From contig NC_066848.1 in NCBI RefSeq assembly GCF_001640805.2, positions 13,130,592-13,194,591 on the forward strand: a stretch of DNA of 64,000 nucleotides, in the 5' to 3' direction. Below the pieces are notes generated by a model that was not told the origin of the DNA, did no database searches, and saw nothing but the letters and a program-made list of their open reading frames with translations. Positions 47,111 to 60,590 of this stretch are shown piece after piece (the stretch's first letter is position 1; every line of letters begins with the position of its first letter). The position numbers and the translations under genes are program-made. This stretch comes from Lates calcarifer. Taxonomy: Eukaryota > Chordata > Actinopteri > Centropomidae.

Positions 47111-50100
47111 AGGGATTGGCAAAGTTACAGTTTATTCAGCGGGAGGCTTGAATGTCTGTACCAATATGAATATCACAAATCTTGGATACTTCTACTCCTC
47201 CACAGACCTGACCAGTCACTGTAAAAAAGTGGGCATGATTGTTGGATTGTTACAAAAAATTGTTGGAGGCTTTCAGACATTGTTACATGACTCAGCAAAG
47301 ATGCTGAAGCACAGGGGTGTTGCTGATTCCATTGTATTTCTTGTGAGAATAGTCTCAGAGGTAATCAATATGCCATGATTTCACCTGTTATTTCTCACCA
47401 ACTGGTGCTCTGGCCCTCTGCCTGGTTTTCACATTTCAACCCTTTTTGACACATTATACTGTGTTTAACCTGGCTGTGTATTCATAAGAATTACTTCAGA
47501 ATCTGCAGTGAGAAACTGAAGTGAAGGGATGCCAGGAGGAGAGGAGAAAAATATACCAGCTATCTTCATGTATATATTTTTGTCATCTCAGTAAAAATTT
47601 CCAGTTATGATCTTTGCGTAGTTTATGGTTTGTCGAATGAAATGGATGACAAAAGATAGTAGGTTTGAAGGAGGAGGGTAAGGAGTGGGTGATGCAGGAG
47701 TGTTAATAATGAGCTCGCATAGAGCACTGCAAAGCAGAGATGGGAGCTATAGAACATCTAGATGTGAGAAATGATTGTTAGTTTCTAAGAAAGCAGGCTG
47801 TAAAAGCTACTCTGTGGGTTTTAGAAGTGGATGGAGAAGCCGGGGGAGGAGAACGTTGAGGAGAGGGACAAAAGGGATTATGAAAGACTCACAGGGACAA
47901 GAGGAGATGAACGAGTATATGGTGAGGGCAAGAGTGCAAGGGGATGAGTAGGAGGTTGAGGTTGTCCTAACAAGAAATGAAAAACTACCTGAAATAAAGA
48001 ATAAATAAAAAACACATTGTCACATATAAATGTGCACACAGCTGAGGCTTTGTATTTATTGTACATTTATACTCTGCAGCAGTAGTGTATACGATGAATA
48101 AAGAAGAAACTGTAACACTGGAAAACAAGAAATAATACAACAACAAGGATTTCAATGAAAAAAATATGTAACAACAAAAGGATATAAAAATTATATCCAG
48201 AAATGCATCGTACTTCTTGTTTCTTTACTCTTTAGTGTTTTGACAGCAGAAGGCTGTTTTCACATTCATCTGCTACAAGAGGAAAAGTTCTTCTGTGCTC
48301 TCCTTAAATCTCAGTTTAACACATGTAAACTCATGTGACATTACAACTAGTTAAGAAGCCAGTGTGTTACTTCCACTAGTGTGATGTGGAAACCTGAAGC
48401 CTCCAGTTCTATATACACTGAGTAAAAAAAAATAGCTGGTTTTCCTTGACCTGAAGTGGAAACCACAGCAACATCAGTGGGTGTGTCATATCCTACAGTT
48501 TGGAAAGAGAGGATGGAGAGAAGGCAACAATGGAGAAAGTGAGAAATCGTCATTAATAGTTTGTCCATGCTTGGATGAAAACAAGCATCTGTCATAATAA
48601 AACAAAAGCTCTCAGGTAAACAATGTGATCTGCCATCTTGCTACTACCTCTGCCGTGCCCTGTGCAACAGCTTCCATTAATGATGCATCTTTGATTACAG
48701 TAGTTCCACTCAAAACTAAAGCTAATTTGGTAGAAAAGAGCCTGGGGGATGCAGAGGATAGTGTGTAAAGTTCAGTTACATAATTTAATCTCCAGGATAC
48801 GAAATCAACGCAGCACCTCAGGCTCTCAAAAAAGTTGGTCATATTAACCTGCCGGAAATCAATTTCCAGAGCAAGCCATTAGTGTCAGAGGTTTAAGGTG
48901 GGGACAAGAGGAGATAAGAGGCTAGATATGAAGCAGAGTATAAGAGGAAGTGGAAAGGCAATAGGCTGGAGGAGAGGGTGGAGAGAGGAAAGAGACAATT
49001 ATTGGTTTATTGACATGTTGTCCTAAAAAGTCTTTAGGACTAGAAATTTCCATTGAAAATTTTTGTTGTTTGATTTTGTAGCCATGGAAACTGAAACTGA
49101 TATTGTTATGAGTCATGGATAGCAACACTCAGGTGGGGGTGGGCAGGGGTTTCATGAGGCTCGATTATTATCAAGGACTCCATAAAGCAAGTCAGAGGGA
49201 ATTTATTGTAGTTAGAATCACCAACACAGGATTTGTTTTCTGCATGTTCAGGTCTTTTGGTTCTGTTATCAAATCTTGCAAACTTTGGCACCAGTGTTTG
49301 TATGTATAGATTGTATCCAGACAGAAAACAGCAGCTCCTCTAATTAACTAATCCACTTAATTTTATATTTCTATGAAGGGAATTTGAACCACCATAATGT
49401 GTGACTTTTAACACACCAGTGGTTTACACACACTCTCTTATTGTCAGCTGGAACATGAGCATCTGATACTTGTAATCTACAGTGCAACTATGCATCAAGA
49501 AACACGCCTTCAAACACTTGACATTTGCTGGTGATGACGATGACGTTGATGATGATGTCAGTTGGACATCACTTGAAATAGTCCAGGAATATCCTTTATT
49601 GATTTTTCCTTCTTCCTTCCTTCCCTATAATTGCCACACAGACCTGCTGCCCTTCACAGCTGTGACTGTCACTTATGATGAAAACAAATAATCTATAAAA
49701 TATATTAAAAAAATTCTATTTAAATGTCAGCTGTTTAAAGACTGGACTCTGGATGATACAAAATTGCACTTCAGAGGATATAAAGTATTGATATTAAATC
49801 TATGAATATGCAGTAGACAATTCAAGCAGCAGATGAGGATTGTGAGTGATAAAACTACTTTTCTGTCATTATTGTGATGGGCTCTTGGTAAACGATGTGA
49901 CACCTGCTTAAGACTGAGTTCAGATTTCATAAAACACACCTCTGAGAAATGTGCAGTTTAAAACACAATGAATGCACAACTCTGCAAATAAACACATGCA
50001 CAGACACGTGAAGAATGTTTTATTGTACAGTTAATCTACAGTCCACAGTTTTTTCAATTTCATTTTTGTTTCCAGATTTGTTGACACTCTAATACTGGAT

Positions 50101-50490
50101 CTTAAGATGCTATTTAAAAAAAAAAAAAAATCAAGATGTGAAAATAAGTATACATCTTGAGTTATAGCTGGAAAATCTCTATTTTGTGCGTTATTTTCTG
50201 TTTATTTGGCACAGTCGACATGCCAGAAAACTCTCACACTCACTTGTAAAGCACAGTTATTCACAATGCTTGATTTGAAATGTCAACTGGCAACAGCATT
50301 GACTTTTTACAGATACTTAATTGAACGTTTGATGAAAAATCAAAGCGGAGGCCCCAACGTGACCATCCTTCCAATGGAGGTGAATGGGGAGATGTGCACT
50401 GGAAAAAACAGGTGAGTGAAAGAAGAAGGAGAGCAGCATTTCAGTAACGTAGTGGTAGTGGCTGAATAGGAGATATCATTCTAACATGAC

Positions 50491-50514
50491 ACTGATACTC
50501 ATAAGAGTATCAGT
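50491..50514. repeat. Perfect 10-bp hairpin
   Basis: Arms ACTGATACTC and GAGTATCAGT with loop ATAA. Confidence 0.9.
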
Positions 50515-51026
50515 ATTTCCTGCACAGCCTTGTTCTTTGTTGTATCTGGTTTCCTCCTGGAGAATTTACCCCTGAATATGACATATAGTATGATAAATTC
50601 AGGCAGGAGTGCTGCAGGAAGAGCACAAGGTGAATGGCCCAATCCATATTTGCAATGTCACAAAAAATTACTGTAGAAACTCAGGTGCTGGCAGTTTTTA
50701 GTATGTTGCAGGAATTGCAGAGGTCTCCCAGGGTGTAAAGCAACCTTGTCAGAAGAGAAAAGTCAAGAGTTAAGTCATTTATCTTAGAAGGGTTTACAAT
50801 CTGTGCCATTCTTTCTCCATAGACCCTCAATTCAAATAAGGGAAAACTTCCCCAGAAATCTTGAATGGGAAAAATGTATTTTTTGAAATAAGACAGTGGA
50901 TCAGAGAGAGAGAGAGCATTTAGCAAATGTCAGCATCTTCTATCCCACAATCCTTTGGTGGGTCCAGTTTTCAAAGTCATGTTGTACAGTCACGCATCAT
51001 TAAAGCATAGTGGAAGCTAAGCTTAC

Positions 51027-51258
51027 TTTAAAGGAATAGTTTGACATTTTGTGCAGCATTTATTCACCTTCTCTGTTCAAAGGTCTTACCAGGCTAGCTG
51101 TTTCCCCCTTGTTTCCAGTTTTGTGCTAAGCTAAGCTAACCATTTCTTGGTTTTTCTGTAGCTTCATACATAAATAGACGTATATGACAGTGGCATAAAT
51201 CTTCTCAGTTAAATCCTGGCAAAAAAAAAAGTGCAAAATGTCAAACTGCTACTTTAAA
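51027..51258 (-). mobile_element. MITE of family A with 25-bp terminal inverted repeats
   Basis: The left end TTTAAAGGAATAGTTTGACA... (51027-51051) and right end (51234-51258, ...CTACTTTAAA) match as inverted repeats at 22 of 25 positions. The interior carries the family A core in reverse (gctagctgtttcccccttg, gtgctaagctaagctaacc). No transposase is encoded. Confidence 0.8.
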
Positions 51259-52078
51259 TTCTAGTCAAGATCCCAGAAGGTTTCAGAGACACCAAACATG
51301 TCATGCAGTGAAATGTGTATGAAGTGCTTCTAAAGGGTGGAAAGTTTGTTTTATTTACAACTAAGGATACTGAATGAGAAATTTCACTCATGAGAAATGA
51401 AGGTAAAAACTAAGGTCAGACAGGTGTGTGCATTTGAATGATTTTAGAGTTTGAAGATGGAAAACAAGTTCCATTCTAGCTTGCTGATGTCACCAAACTG
51501 AATTTTCTACAAATTACCATATCTGACACTTTGCATCCGAAAATTGAGACATTTATCTCAAATGATTATCCTAAATTCAGTAATCAGCCACGAGCAGATG
51601 AAAAGCCTCACTGACTTGGAAAACTATTGGCAAATATTTTTCTAGTGTCTCTTGGCATACTCAATGAATGATGAATTCAGCACAGCTTCGAAGCAATGAG
51701 AATGAATAATTTAATGACATTTTAAAGAGGTTTAACAGGGAGCTTCAGAGAGAGAGAGCCAAATAGAGGTAGCATGTGTTCATGTGTATGTGTGTGGGTG
51801 TGTTTGGTTGATGCTCCAGCACCCAAGCAGCGCTCTGCAGTAGACAGGTTTTGACATTTCACTGATAAATGATGAGAGATGACAGCTCCACAGCACTGAC
51901 TAGTCCCGCTTTACTGCAGAGCTGAACTTCAGGACGATTCCTGAAATCCTGCTGCTCTGTGGCATAGCTGTATATTATTGATGAAAAATCTCCCATCATC
52001 AGAATCTCAGCTTTTCAGAGAAAACAAACTTGCAAATCTAACATTGCTGGAGAGTGTCAGTTTTGGGAAACACATGAC

Positions 52079-52444
52079 TAGAGTTTATGCTTTTTTTATA
52101 AGAAGGGTAGATAATATAAAGTTTAATACTCCTCTGTCTGATCAGGACTAAGCTTTAAATCTGCAATTTTTTTGTAGAAATTTCGAGCAGGTTTCAGCCA
52201 TCTACCCATACATATGCTCTGCATATGAAATTCACTCCTTGATGTTGCCTCTTAAATACTTAAATGTGTCGCTTCGTTTCAGCATAATGAATGAGCACCT
52301 TCACCACAACTTTTAAACATGCAGTAGCTCAATGTCCTCAACCCTCTTTAGTTCCATTCCAGTCTGGGTTGTTATTTACCAGCTATATCTCAACAACTTT
52401 AAGGTTTTTGTACTGACAATAGGCATCATAATGACTTTGGTGAC
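52079..52444 (+). repeat. Inverted repeat pair, left copy
   Basis: It aligns in reverse complement to 55051-55423 over nearly the full length. Long shared blocks include tttcgagcaggtttcagcca, tctacccatacatatgctct and cagtagctcaatgtcctcaa. Identity appears to be roughly 85-90% with small indels. Confidence 0.9.
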
Positions 52445-53077
52445 CAGTGGAGATCTAAGGCATAGAAAAATAAGATACATCAGGGTTTTAATACACAGTT
52501 GATAATGTGACATGGGATTTGTGGACATGAATAAACACATAGACTTTTAAGTTCCTGACATTTTTGTGGTTTTGATAATGCAGTTAACCTTTGACAGCAG
52601 GATCTTCATTGCACTTTTCATTAATTAAATTTGAATCAGATGGACACACATGTCATCTCATCAAGGACTAAGTTCCATTTGACTTTCCACCAGCCATATT
52701 TTACCACCAGCAGCTCTTTGTGTCTCTGGCTGTATGTATCAATAAATCATTTTATCTGATTGTTAAAGTTATCTGAGTAGCAGCAGCGATTAATTGCAGG
52801 CTTGTTGGGCAGAAGTGAGAGTCTCCTCTAATGGTTGTGTTGGCTTAGAGTGTGAACCTTTGGAGAAATGTGCCCAATTAAATGGGAAACACTGAGACAA
52901 GAATTTATTTCCTAGCAATCGTTACTTGAGCTGCAACGGCTCAGGGTGACTTCCACAGAAACCCATTTAAAATTCTAACTGTGCTGTATTTTCAGCTCCC
53001 TGTGCCTCAGAAATAAGTTGTATTCTACCTCAACACCTCTCAGAGTAAAAACCAATTCTCCTGTGAGCTAGACTGTG

Positions 53078-53105
53078 CCCCCCCCCCCCCACACACACAC
53101 ACACA
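53078..53105. repeat. C13 run followed by AC repeat
   Basis: Thirteen C then about seven AC units. Confidence 0.95.
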
Positions 53106-53503
53106 TCTCTATATCCCCTGTTTAATTTATTTTAATTCTACCTTTGACAGGGCTGCAACATTAATACACAACAATTCTCAGTAGTTTGGAGACCCATTAA
53201 TCTTCCTACTTTTGGGTTCAAGACTCTGAAGCGCTCCCCATTTTATTACTGCATGTACTGGAAAGATAATGTTTTAGCATCAGAACACTGTAATAACAGT
53301 TTGCAATTACACAGAGAAACCCAGGCTTTGTTACTCACACCTTCAGGTCTTAGAATTTTTTATTTTTTATTTTTATTTTTTTGTAAAATAATGATAAAAA
53401 CTGGACGAGTACTCCAATGTTGTTCTGTTCCTATTTGAAAAATTCTTGGATTATACATTTTCCCATGTGCAAGACGGTCCTTTTAATCTCCCTCCGACTC
53501 TCT

Positions 53504-53522
53504 ATCTCTCTCTCTCTCTCTC
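53504..53522. repeat. TC microsatellite
   Basis: About nine TC units ending in CAG; no exon-like sequence follows. Confidence 0.9.
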
Positions 53523-54043
53523 AGGAGCACATTGCAAATATATAGGACACATCATTTATAATGTGATACATCATTTACTATAGCCTAAGATAGAGAAGCA
53601 AAGGAAAAAAGGGAAAGAGTATAATAAAAATGCATCTGTGCTCATTTACAAGCTTTACATCAATTAATGATCCTTTCATACTGTTGAAGAGGGTATTCAC
53701 AGCAGCTGTACAGGCCATTTCTATGACTCTTATGTTCTGTAATAATAACATTGTGTACAGTATAATTAGTGCTTTCCCTATAATCAAGAACACTCTTCTT
53801 GCTAATAAACATGGGATGTTTTCGCAGATGAACCTGCAGCATCCCTGGTCATTTTAAAGTGCATCTACAAAGTGTAATGCAAGTAGATGCTACTGAGGCC
53901 ATGCAGCAGCACAGCTACAACACAGTTTTATACTGAAAAAAACTAAACAAAACAAAAAACCACCAGTTTTCTCATTAACACTTGCAGAGACATCGCACCA
54001 CATCCATCAGATAGCATATAGAAATATAAAATACTAGTATGGC

Positions 54044-54066
54044 TTTTTTTTTTTTTTTTTTTTTTT
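54044..54066. repeat. T23 homopolymer
   Basis: Run of 23 T on the + strand. Confidence 0.95.
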
Positions 54067-54779
54067 GACAAATCAGCTTTGACAGTCAGGCCTTAGGACA
54101 CCAGCATGCAGAGGCTCAGTGGGAGGCAGCAGTGAAATCCTGCGAAAGGGCAATTTCAGAGCTGTCACAATGTCTCACTGACATAAGATCCCTACCAGGT
54201 AAACTGAAACAATTTGGAGTTCGAATCCAGGCTGATATCACCCCTGCTACTGTCTTTTGTCTGCGTTGAAGAAAGCAGAAATGCCATGGAAACCAGTGTG
54301 AAATTGGTCTTGCATTCCCCTTTTGAAAACGTGCCTGTATTTCTGCCAATACACATGCAGTTCAGTTCTATTCATCACAGGAGTGAAGTTGCATTTTGCA
54401 TATCATTTGTATTTGAAAGGTACATCTCTCTCCTTACTGCATGTGTGTTAAAGGTAAAGATTGCACATGTAATAAGAAGAGACATGTTAACAGAGGTTAT
54501 GATTTACCAACATCACACAATTTTTGATGGTCAACACTCCATAGATGCTGTGAACCAAGGAATCAATGTTACAGTCCTGTGGTAAACATCCCAAAATATC
54601 ACACACATATCTGAGTGCCACAGGAAAATTTCACAAAAAACTGGCACAGAAAATTATTGCAAGCACTCATGGTACTTGTACCGTAGAAATGGGGTGTTCA
54701 TTAAGAGCCACATTGAACCTTTTTGCAATCCCATTTATTAAGTCTAGCCCTAAGAGTCTTGTTTAACCTGCCATGAAAA

Positions 54780-55050
54780 ACAGCTCTGAGGCTGCACATC
54801 GGCTGACATCAGCAAGCTAGAATGGAACATTTTTGCAGGTATTGGGTCAAATCAAGTATTGGAAACATGAAAATGTGGACCTGATGGTGGAGCTGGATGA
54901 AAAGTTAAAGGATCGCCACAGTTATTAAGTCATCCTGAAGGGTAACATGAATCACTGAACCAAATGTCATGACAAACCATCCAATGGTTGCTGAGACATT
55001 TTATGCAAAACCACAAATGTCAACCTTATCTTGGCGTTACGGGGGTGGGG
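54780..55050 (+). repeat. Dispersed fish repeat, family B
   Basis: It carries ttttgcaggtattgggtcaa, gacctgatggtggagctgga and ccaatggttgctgagacatt, in the same order as the other family B copies. It runs directly into the inverted-repeat right copy, suggesting one longer element. Confidence 0.75.
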
Positions 55051-55423
55051 GATCACCAAAGTTGTTATGCCTATTGTCATCTGAATGTCAGTACAAAATG
55101 AAATGGCAATCCATCTTAAAGTTGTTATAGCTGGAATGGAACTAAAAAGGGTTGAGGACATTGAGCTACTGCATGTTTAAAAGTTGTGGTGAAGATGCTC
55201 ATTCATTATGCTGAAACAAAGCGACACATTTAAGTATTTAAGAGGCAACATCGAAGAGTGATATGAAATGTCAATGCAGAGCATATGTATGGGTAGATGG
55301 CTGAAACCTGCTCGAAATTTCTACAAATAAAAAAAGTGCAGTTTTAAAGCTTAGCCCTGAACAGACAGAGGAGTATTAAACCTATTATCTATCCTTCTTA
55401 TAAATAAAAAGCATTAAACTCTT
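55051..55423 (-). repeat. Inverted repeat pair, right copy
   Basis: Reverse complement of 52079-52444, 2.6 kb away. It shares gaggacattgagctactgca, agagcatatgtatgggtaga and gacagaggagtattaaac with that copy in inverted sense. Confidence 0.9.
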
Positions 55424-56111
55424 CACACTCGTCCAGGCAGGCCTCAGATCCATCACTGAGAAAAAAAAGGCTACACTGAATTTATTACTGAACAGGAGCC
55501 CTCGAATGTGACAGATCTGCTGAGAGGCAGCTCTTGCATCTTTAACATCTAATTTCTTTTTCATGAGTTTTTGTTTTTTTCTGTGTAATTTAAAAGGTTA
55601 AAATTTAGAATATGCTAACATCCCCAAGCTGAGCTGCTGAAGGGGGGAAAACGTATGTGAACCAGGCTTGAACTGCATACACTGAATGTAAATTAAGTGG
55701 TATAAGTGCTTTTAGACAGCTGTTAGAACAGTTATGCAGTAGGCAGTGTTTATTGAATTTGTGTCTTACATAAGGGCAGTATTGCACTTTGACTTGGATA
55801 GTTCTTGATCGGATTGAACCCAGTTACCCTTCAATTTTGTTCATGGACTTGGACTCAGCCTGATAAAATCTTGTTTTTCTTTGAGTGCACGGACACACAA
55901 AGAGGAAACCAGACACTTGGTGTCGTTGCTAGCTATTGATTTGCCTGACCTGTCACGCCCTTGTAAAAATGCATTTAGCCCTCATGATTTCTCTGTGAGA
56001 CTTTCAGACAAGCAGACAGGTACCATAAGTAGCTTGACTGCAGGCTCCAGCCACCATGGGTGCCACTCTCTACACATCAATCTGTCTTTCACTTCCCCTC
56101 TCGCTGACCCT

Positions 56112-56131
56112 CACACACACATGTGTGTGTG
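56112..56131. repeat. Perfect CA/TG palindrome
   Basis: CACACACACATGTGTGTGTG is exactly self-complementary over 20 bp, made by abutting CA and TG runs. Confidence 0.95.
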
Positions 56132-57763
56132 TGAACAGCAATCAAATGACTTAACTCCAGAAAAGCCCTAGAAGGCTGTCTGAGCTTGGTTCGATAAATC
56201 ACAGAATCACAGTGACCACAGGGGGAAAGATAACTCCAGAGACATGTCTTGGAGCAAAGATGGTATTGAGGTCTGCAGGTTAGAGTCTGATTTAAGAGAT
56301 ACACATCCTCGTTTTTAGCCTTGCTGGTGGCATGGCTCTAGGGATGGTGATGTCGGCCTGTCATTTGATCCACTGCAGCAGTACAGACTGAAATATCTCA
56401 ACTTCAACTTCTTCAAAATGGATTGCCTCAAAAGTTTGCACATTTATGGCTCCCTGATGATGTATCCTCATGACTTTGTTGACAACTCTGACGACTTGAC
56501 CAGACCCGTTATGACAATCAACACTTTGCATATGGACGCTTGGTCAGGACCCCTTGGTGTCATTTTTTTTACACACAGGGTATGTTTAAGATCATTTCTC
56601 AACATACAGGATGCTCTACAGCGTTATGAAACTTTTTCATGGGTGTGTTTAAGCACTCACAGCACCTGGTTAGAATAAATTCACTGTAACTTCAAAAACT
56701 GCAGTTCTGAGATCGCCCCATATATAACAGGGTGTAGTCTGTTAGTCTGTAGTCTGTTAAATTTCAGTACAGCAGAAAACAATGGAAGTTTATTGGACTA
56801 TCCAGTACCTTGAAAAACAACACTACAGGGGTGAACAGTGTGTTAAAATGTGATGCCAAGGACTCCTGACCAAGTGTCCATATGTGATGAGTTGATAGTG
56901 AAAACATGTTTGAAGTGGGCATTAATAATTGGTTTTACAGAAGTTACAGATGTTGTCCAAAGCTGTCCAACCCTTAGACACGTACTTCTTTTGAAACATT
57001 ATGTCTTCCTTAGTCTCGTTTTCCTCTGAAAGTAGTTCTGACACAAACACCCTCATGTATATCCACACATCACCACTCCTTTGCAAATTTCATGCACACT
57101 CATCATCACAATTCATGTGCAAATGTATGGACCCAGATGCACAGAACTGCATGTACCGACATGTCGATCCCCTCTACACACACTTGTCTTGTTTAGGACT
57201 CACTGCCGCATGTCTGAGTGCCACGTCGAAACGGAGTAGTGCTTTTGCAGCTATTGACCTTTTCACATGCAAATCATTGCAATCCTCCTCAGAAAGAAAA
57301 CCGGAGTTGATCCAGGTCACTTCAGATCCCTATTAATGAGCCAGTGGTGTCAAGGGATATACAAATGTTCCATCTTGGCTTTTCTCTCATGACCTTTTCA
57401 TCATTCTCCCCAGAGAGTCCTAGTTCTGTCATATCTAAATATTGAGTGTGTCAGATGCATAAGGATGGCGGATGACCAGACAGTAAATCTATTGATTAAA
57501 TATGTTTATTTCAGAGCAGTGTTCATTTCAGTCCTTGTAGTTTTTATAAATAGTTCTGACATATGACATGATTTGAAAAGCATCAAACCAGGCATCTTCA
57601 CGCACCCTGGCATGTGTGTAAAGATGGCAATTAAATCTGCTTTTGACAACTAAAAGCCACTAATTGTCACTGTGGCAGGTAATAATGCTCCTGTCTTTTT
57701 CTTCCACACAGTGTTACCAAGTAGATTTACACACATTCAAGCGTGTCACAGCTGCAGCCGAAC

Positions 57764-57765
<2 letters not shown>

Positions 57766-57844
<79 letters not shown>
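57766..57844. repeat. Compound GT/GA microsatellite
   Basis: About 35 bp of GT passing straight into about 45 bp of uninterrupted GA. It lies about 1.2 kb upstream of the CpG-rich patch at 58.9 kb. The open frame across it is an artefact. Confidence 0.95.
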
Positions 57845-57845
<1 letters not shown>

Positions 57846-58919
57846 AGAGTGTTTTGGTGCCCCCCTGTGTTAACAGTAGGAAAATATAGTCTGAGCAGCC
57901 ATCACTGCTGATGCTTCATGCTCATGCTGCAGATGCACATTGACTGAGACTCTGAGATGGTTTATTCTTGAAAATGTGACTTCAACAGAACACATCAAAC
58001 ATGACTGTATGTCAGGATAAATCTGACTCACCTTGTGTATACACATCTCTGTTGCTGTATAGCAGAGACATGGACAGATGGAGGCTGTACTCAGCAGTTA
58101 CGTGTCTCAGGTCATAACTTCATTATGAATCTTTACATTTACAGGAATTCTTGAGCAAATTTCTGGCACCTTTGCTGTCTCAGTTTCTCACTGAATTCTC
58201 ACTATACAGTGCTTTCCTGCTCAAACAGCCATTTACAGGTCTTGCTGCTTGCCCTCGGTATAAAATGACATTTTAAAACAGATTACTGAGAGGATGTTTT
58301 TGTAACCTGTCTCTGTATCTTTATGTCACATTTCGCACTGCTTAAAAAACAGACACAGGGCCTCGAACTGAGTTCAGCTAACTTGTTAGCGTGATCCATA
58401 GCTCTGTGCAGGTTGTATCTGCTGCTTCTGTAACACTCATTTAGAAACAGGTTAGAAGACAGTACACTGTCAATATAAATTTAGTCTTTAAAGACACTAG
58501 GACAATTTTTTAAAAGTAGAGTACAGATGCTGTATCTCAGTGTTCAAAATATCTGGTGCCCATATGTGTACATAAAGCACTATATGCACATCATGATAAG
58601 GACATTATAAACTCACTGTATAAACATAGCCTGCAGCAACAGTAGGCTGTAGTGACACAATTTCATGCAAAATGGTGTAACAGAAATTCATTTATGGGAC
58701 ATAACTGAAGGGACTACCTCTCACAGAAACTGCTCTGATGTAACACTAGAGGAGGATGTGTGTGAGTTTATAGAGGGATTTTTTTTCTTTGCGGGTGTAT
58801 AAGCTGAGGATAAATTTCCTCTAGTGTGACAAGTGGACTTCTAAACTTTATTACGAATTTACGCATTTGAAGAATTTAAATGGATTTTTGCGACCATGTC
58901 TGCCAGGGAAATAACTGAT

Positions 58920-59420
58920 GCCTGAATGAAGTCGACGCAGCAGTGTTTCTAGAGGAATATCTCGGAGGGTGTTGACGCAGTAGTAGCACAGCAGGGATGT
59001 AATGTGACCCTGTGTGTGTTAGACTGTATGTGGAGCCTCGGCAGTGCATCTTCTCGCCGACTGCAGCCACAGAGCAGCGGCGGCAGCGCGCCTGCGCAGT
59101 GCATCCAGGGGCTCGGCGGCGTTCGGTGCTGAAGTGGGGCGGATGGCAGAAAAAACAGCGGCGATGGACGTTACACCGCAGGATTCCCACCTACGATGTC
59201 GTTGAATAAGCATCGGGACATCGCGTTTACACGGCTATCACCCTAGGACACTGACAAGCCCGACATTAAGGGGTAAGATGCTGATTATTCTGCGCTAATG
59301 CTCCACACGGAATGGCTAGCTGACGTTAGCACGGCGCTAGCTGCTGCTCGGCTGCCACCGCCTCCTCTCGCTGCGAGAGATAGCGGATCTCAGGCTGTCG
59401 GCTAAAGCTAGCAAGAAGAA
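58920..59420 (+). promoter_or_regulatory. CpG-rich patch, likely promoter of a plus-strand gene
   Basis: CpG density rises sharply against an AT-rich background, with GC-rich blocks such as cggcggcagcgcgcctgcgc. No TATA box is seen. Direction is inferred from the plus-strand splice donor at its right side. Confidence 0.6.
59000..59272 (+). other. Putative first noncoding exon of a plus-strand gene
   Basis: The donor AAGGG|GTAAGA lies at 59272/59273. The start is arbitrary within the CpG-rich patch. There is no long frame with protein similarity, so this would be 5' UTR. In human the neighbour divergent from OPRM1 is RGS17, making rgs17 the leading guess by gene order only. Confidence 0.4.
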
Positions 59421-60379
59421 AGTGGGTGGTGTTTGATTTCTGGGGGGAAAAAATCGGTGCGGACAGTCCAGCACCGTGCAACTATCTCTCTAATGGCGTT
59501 ACCGGTCCGTGGTGTCACCTGGGAGGGGGGGAAGTGGGGTGGTGGTTAGGGGGGTGGAGGGATCTCCTCTACCGGCTGCTCGGACCTGCAGCGCCCTGGG
59601 CTCAGACGGTTCGGACAGCTGCAGAAGGAACCATGCAAAAACACCCAGCCCAGCAGCTAGCCAGCAGAGCTAGTGCACGGAGGGAGAGAGCAGGGTCCGA
59701 TGAGCTTGCCTGCCTCTTATCTGAAGATATGCACGGGGCCTTCAGGCAGATGCAACAGATTCAGTGCTGCGACAGCACGCTCCATCAGAAACTGTCTAGT
59801 CAACTTCCTCACTTTCCATTTCATTTTGTCACAGCATACAGTTATTTAAAGTCCTGTTCCCTCTACTGTCATGCACTGGAACGATATCATGTCTTGCACA
59901 GCTGAGGGAGCACCCACACTACAATTTTCCCATGGGTGTGTTGAGTCAGAGGAGCTCAGGTTATGTTGCCACTACATCCTGAGTGACTTCCTGATTCGTC
60001 TCATGCAGCTTTTACTCTTCATTCAGAGAAGCTGACTAGAATACTAGCTGTACTATCAGCAAACCTGAGACTGATGTTATTTGTTCTGAGTACTGAGCAA
60101 ACATTTTAGGCACTAAAAGTAAGGTGAGGATTCAGAAGTAATGTCATGAATAGTTTTTACTCAGTTAGCTTCAGATAAAGTGCAGTAAACAGAAGCAACC
60201 TAAATCAAATCAAATGTGGTGTCGCCACCCTTTAGCTTTAAAACAGTGCCAGTTCTTCTTGATAAACTTGTACACAGTTATTATGGTACCTGTCTCACTG
60301 TCTTCTGACTCTTCATCTAATCCCAGTCTGCTGCATTTACATTTGTTATAACCGTTTTCTGGTTCAGTCTGGCTGCTGA

Positions 60380-60590
60380 TAGTTTTCACTGTTGATTAAT
60401 CAGCTGATTATTGTCTCAGTTAATTGATTAGTGGTTTAGCCTGTAAAATGTCAGACAGTAGTGAAAAATCTCCACCTCAGAGTCCAAGATGACATCTTGT
60501 GATGTTTTGTTTTGTCTGACCAACAATCCAAATCCCAGATCCCAGGTTTTCAGTTTACAGTGTTATAAAGTAGAAAACAGTCGATAGTTC
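60380..60590 (+). repeat. hAT-like dispersed repeat, family D, partial
   Basis: It contains gttgattaatcagctgatta, then tagcctgtaaaatgtcagac, aaaatctcc and gttttgtctgaccaacaatc. This order matches a very common fish nonautonomous element I recognise. The right end is missing. Confidence 0.75.

Larger units (their letters stand above)
43813..58920. other. Intergenic stretch, no confirmed gene
   Basis: No protein family is recognised. It contains the repeats listed separately and one exon-like block at 46093-46160 that could belong to an unknown transcript. Confidence 0.6.

Noticed and set aside
57672..57911. Open frame with Cys-Val and Arg-Glu repeats
   Set aside because: Produced by the GT/GA microsatellite.
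59426..59905. 159-codon plus-strand frame in the GC-rich area
   Set aside because: No recognisable domain; it starts in a G-rich low-complexity stretch and lies in the putative first intron.
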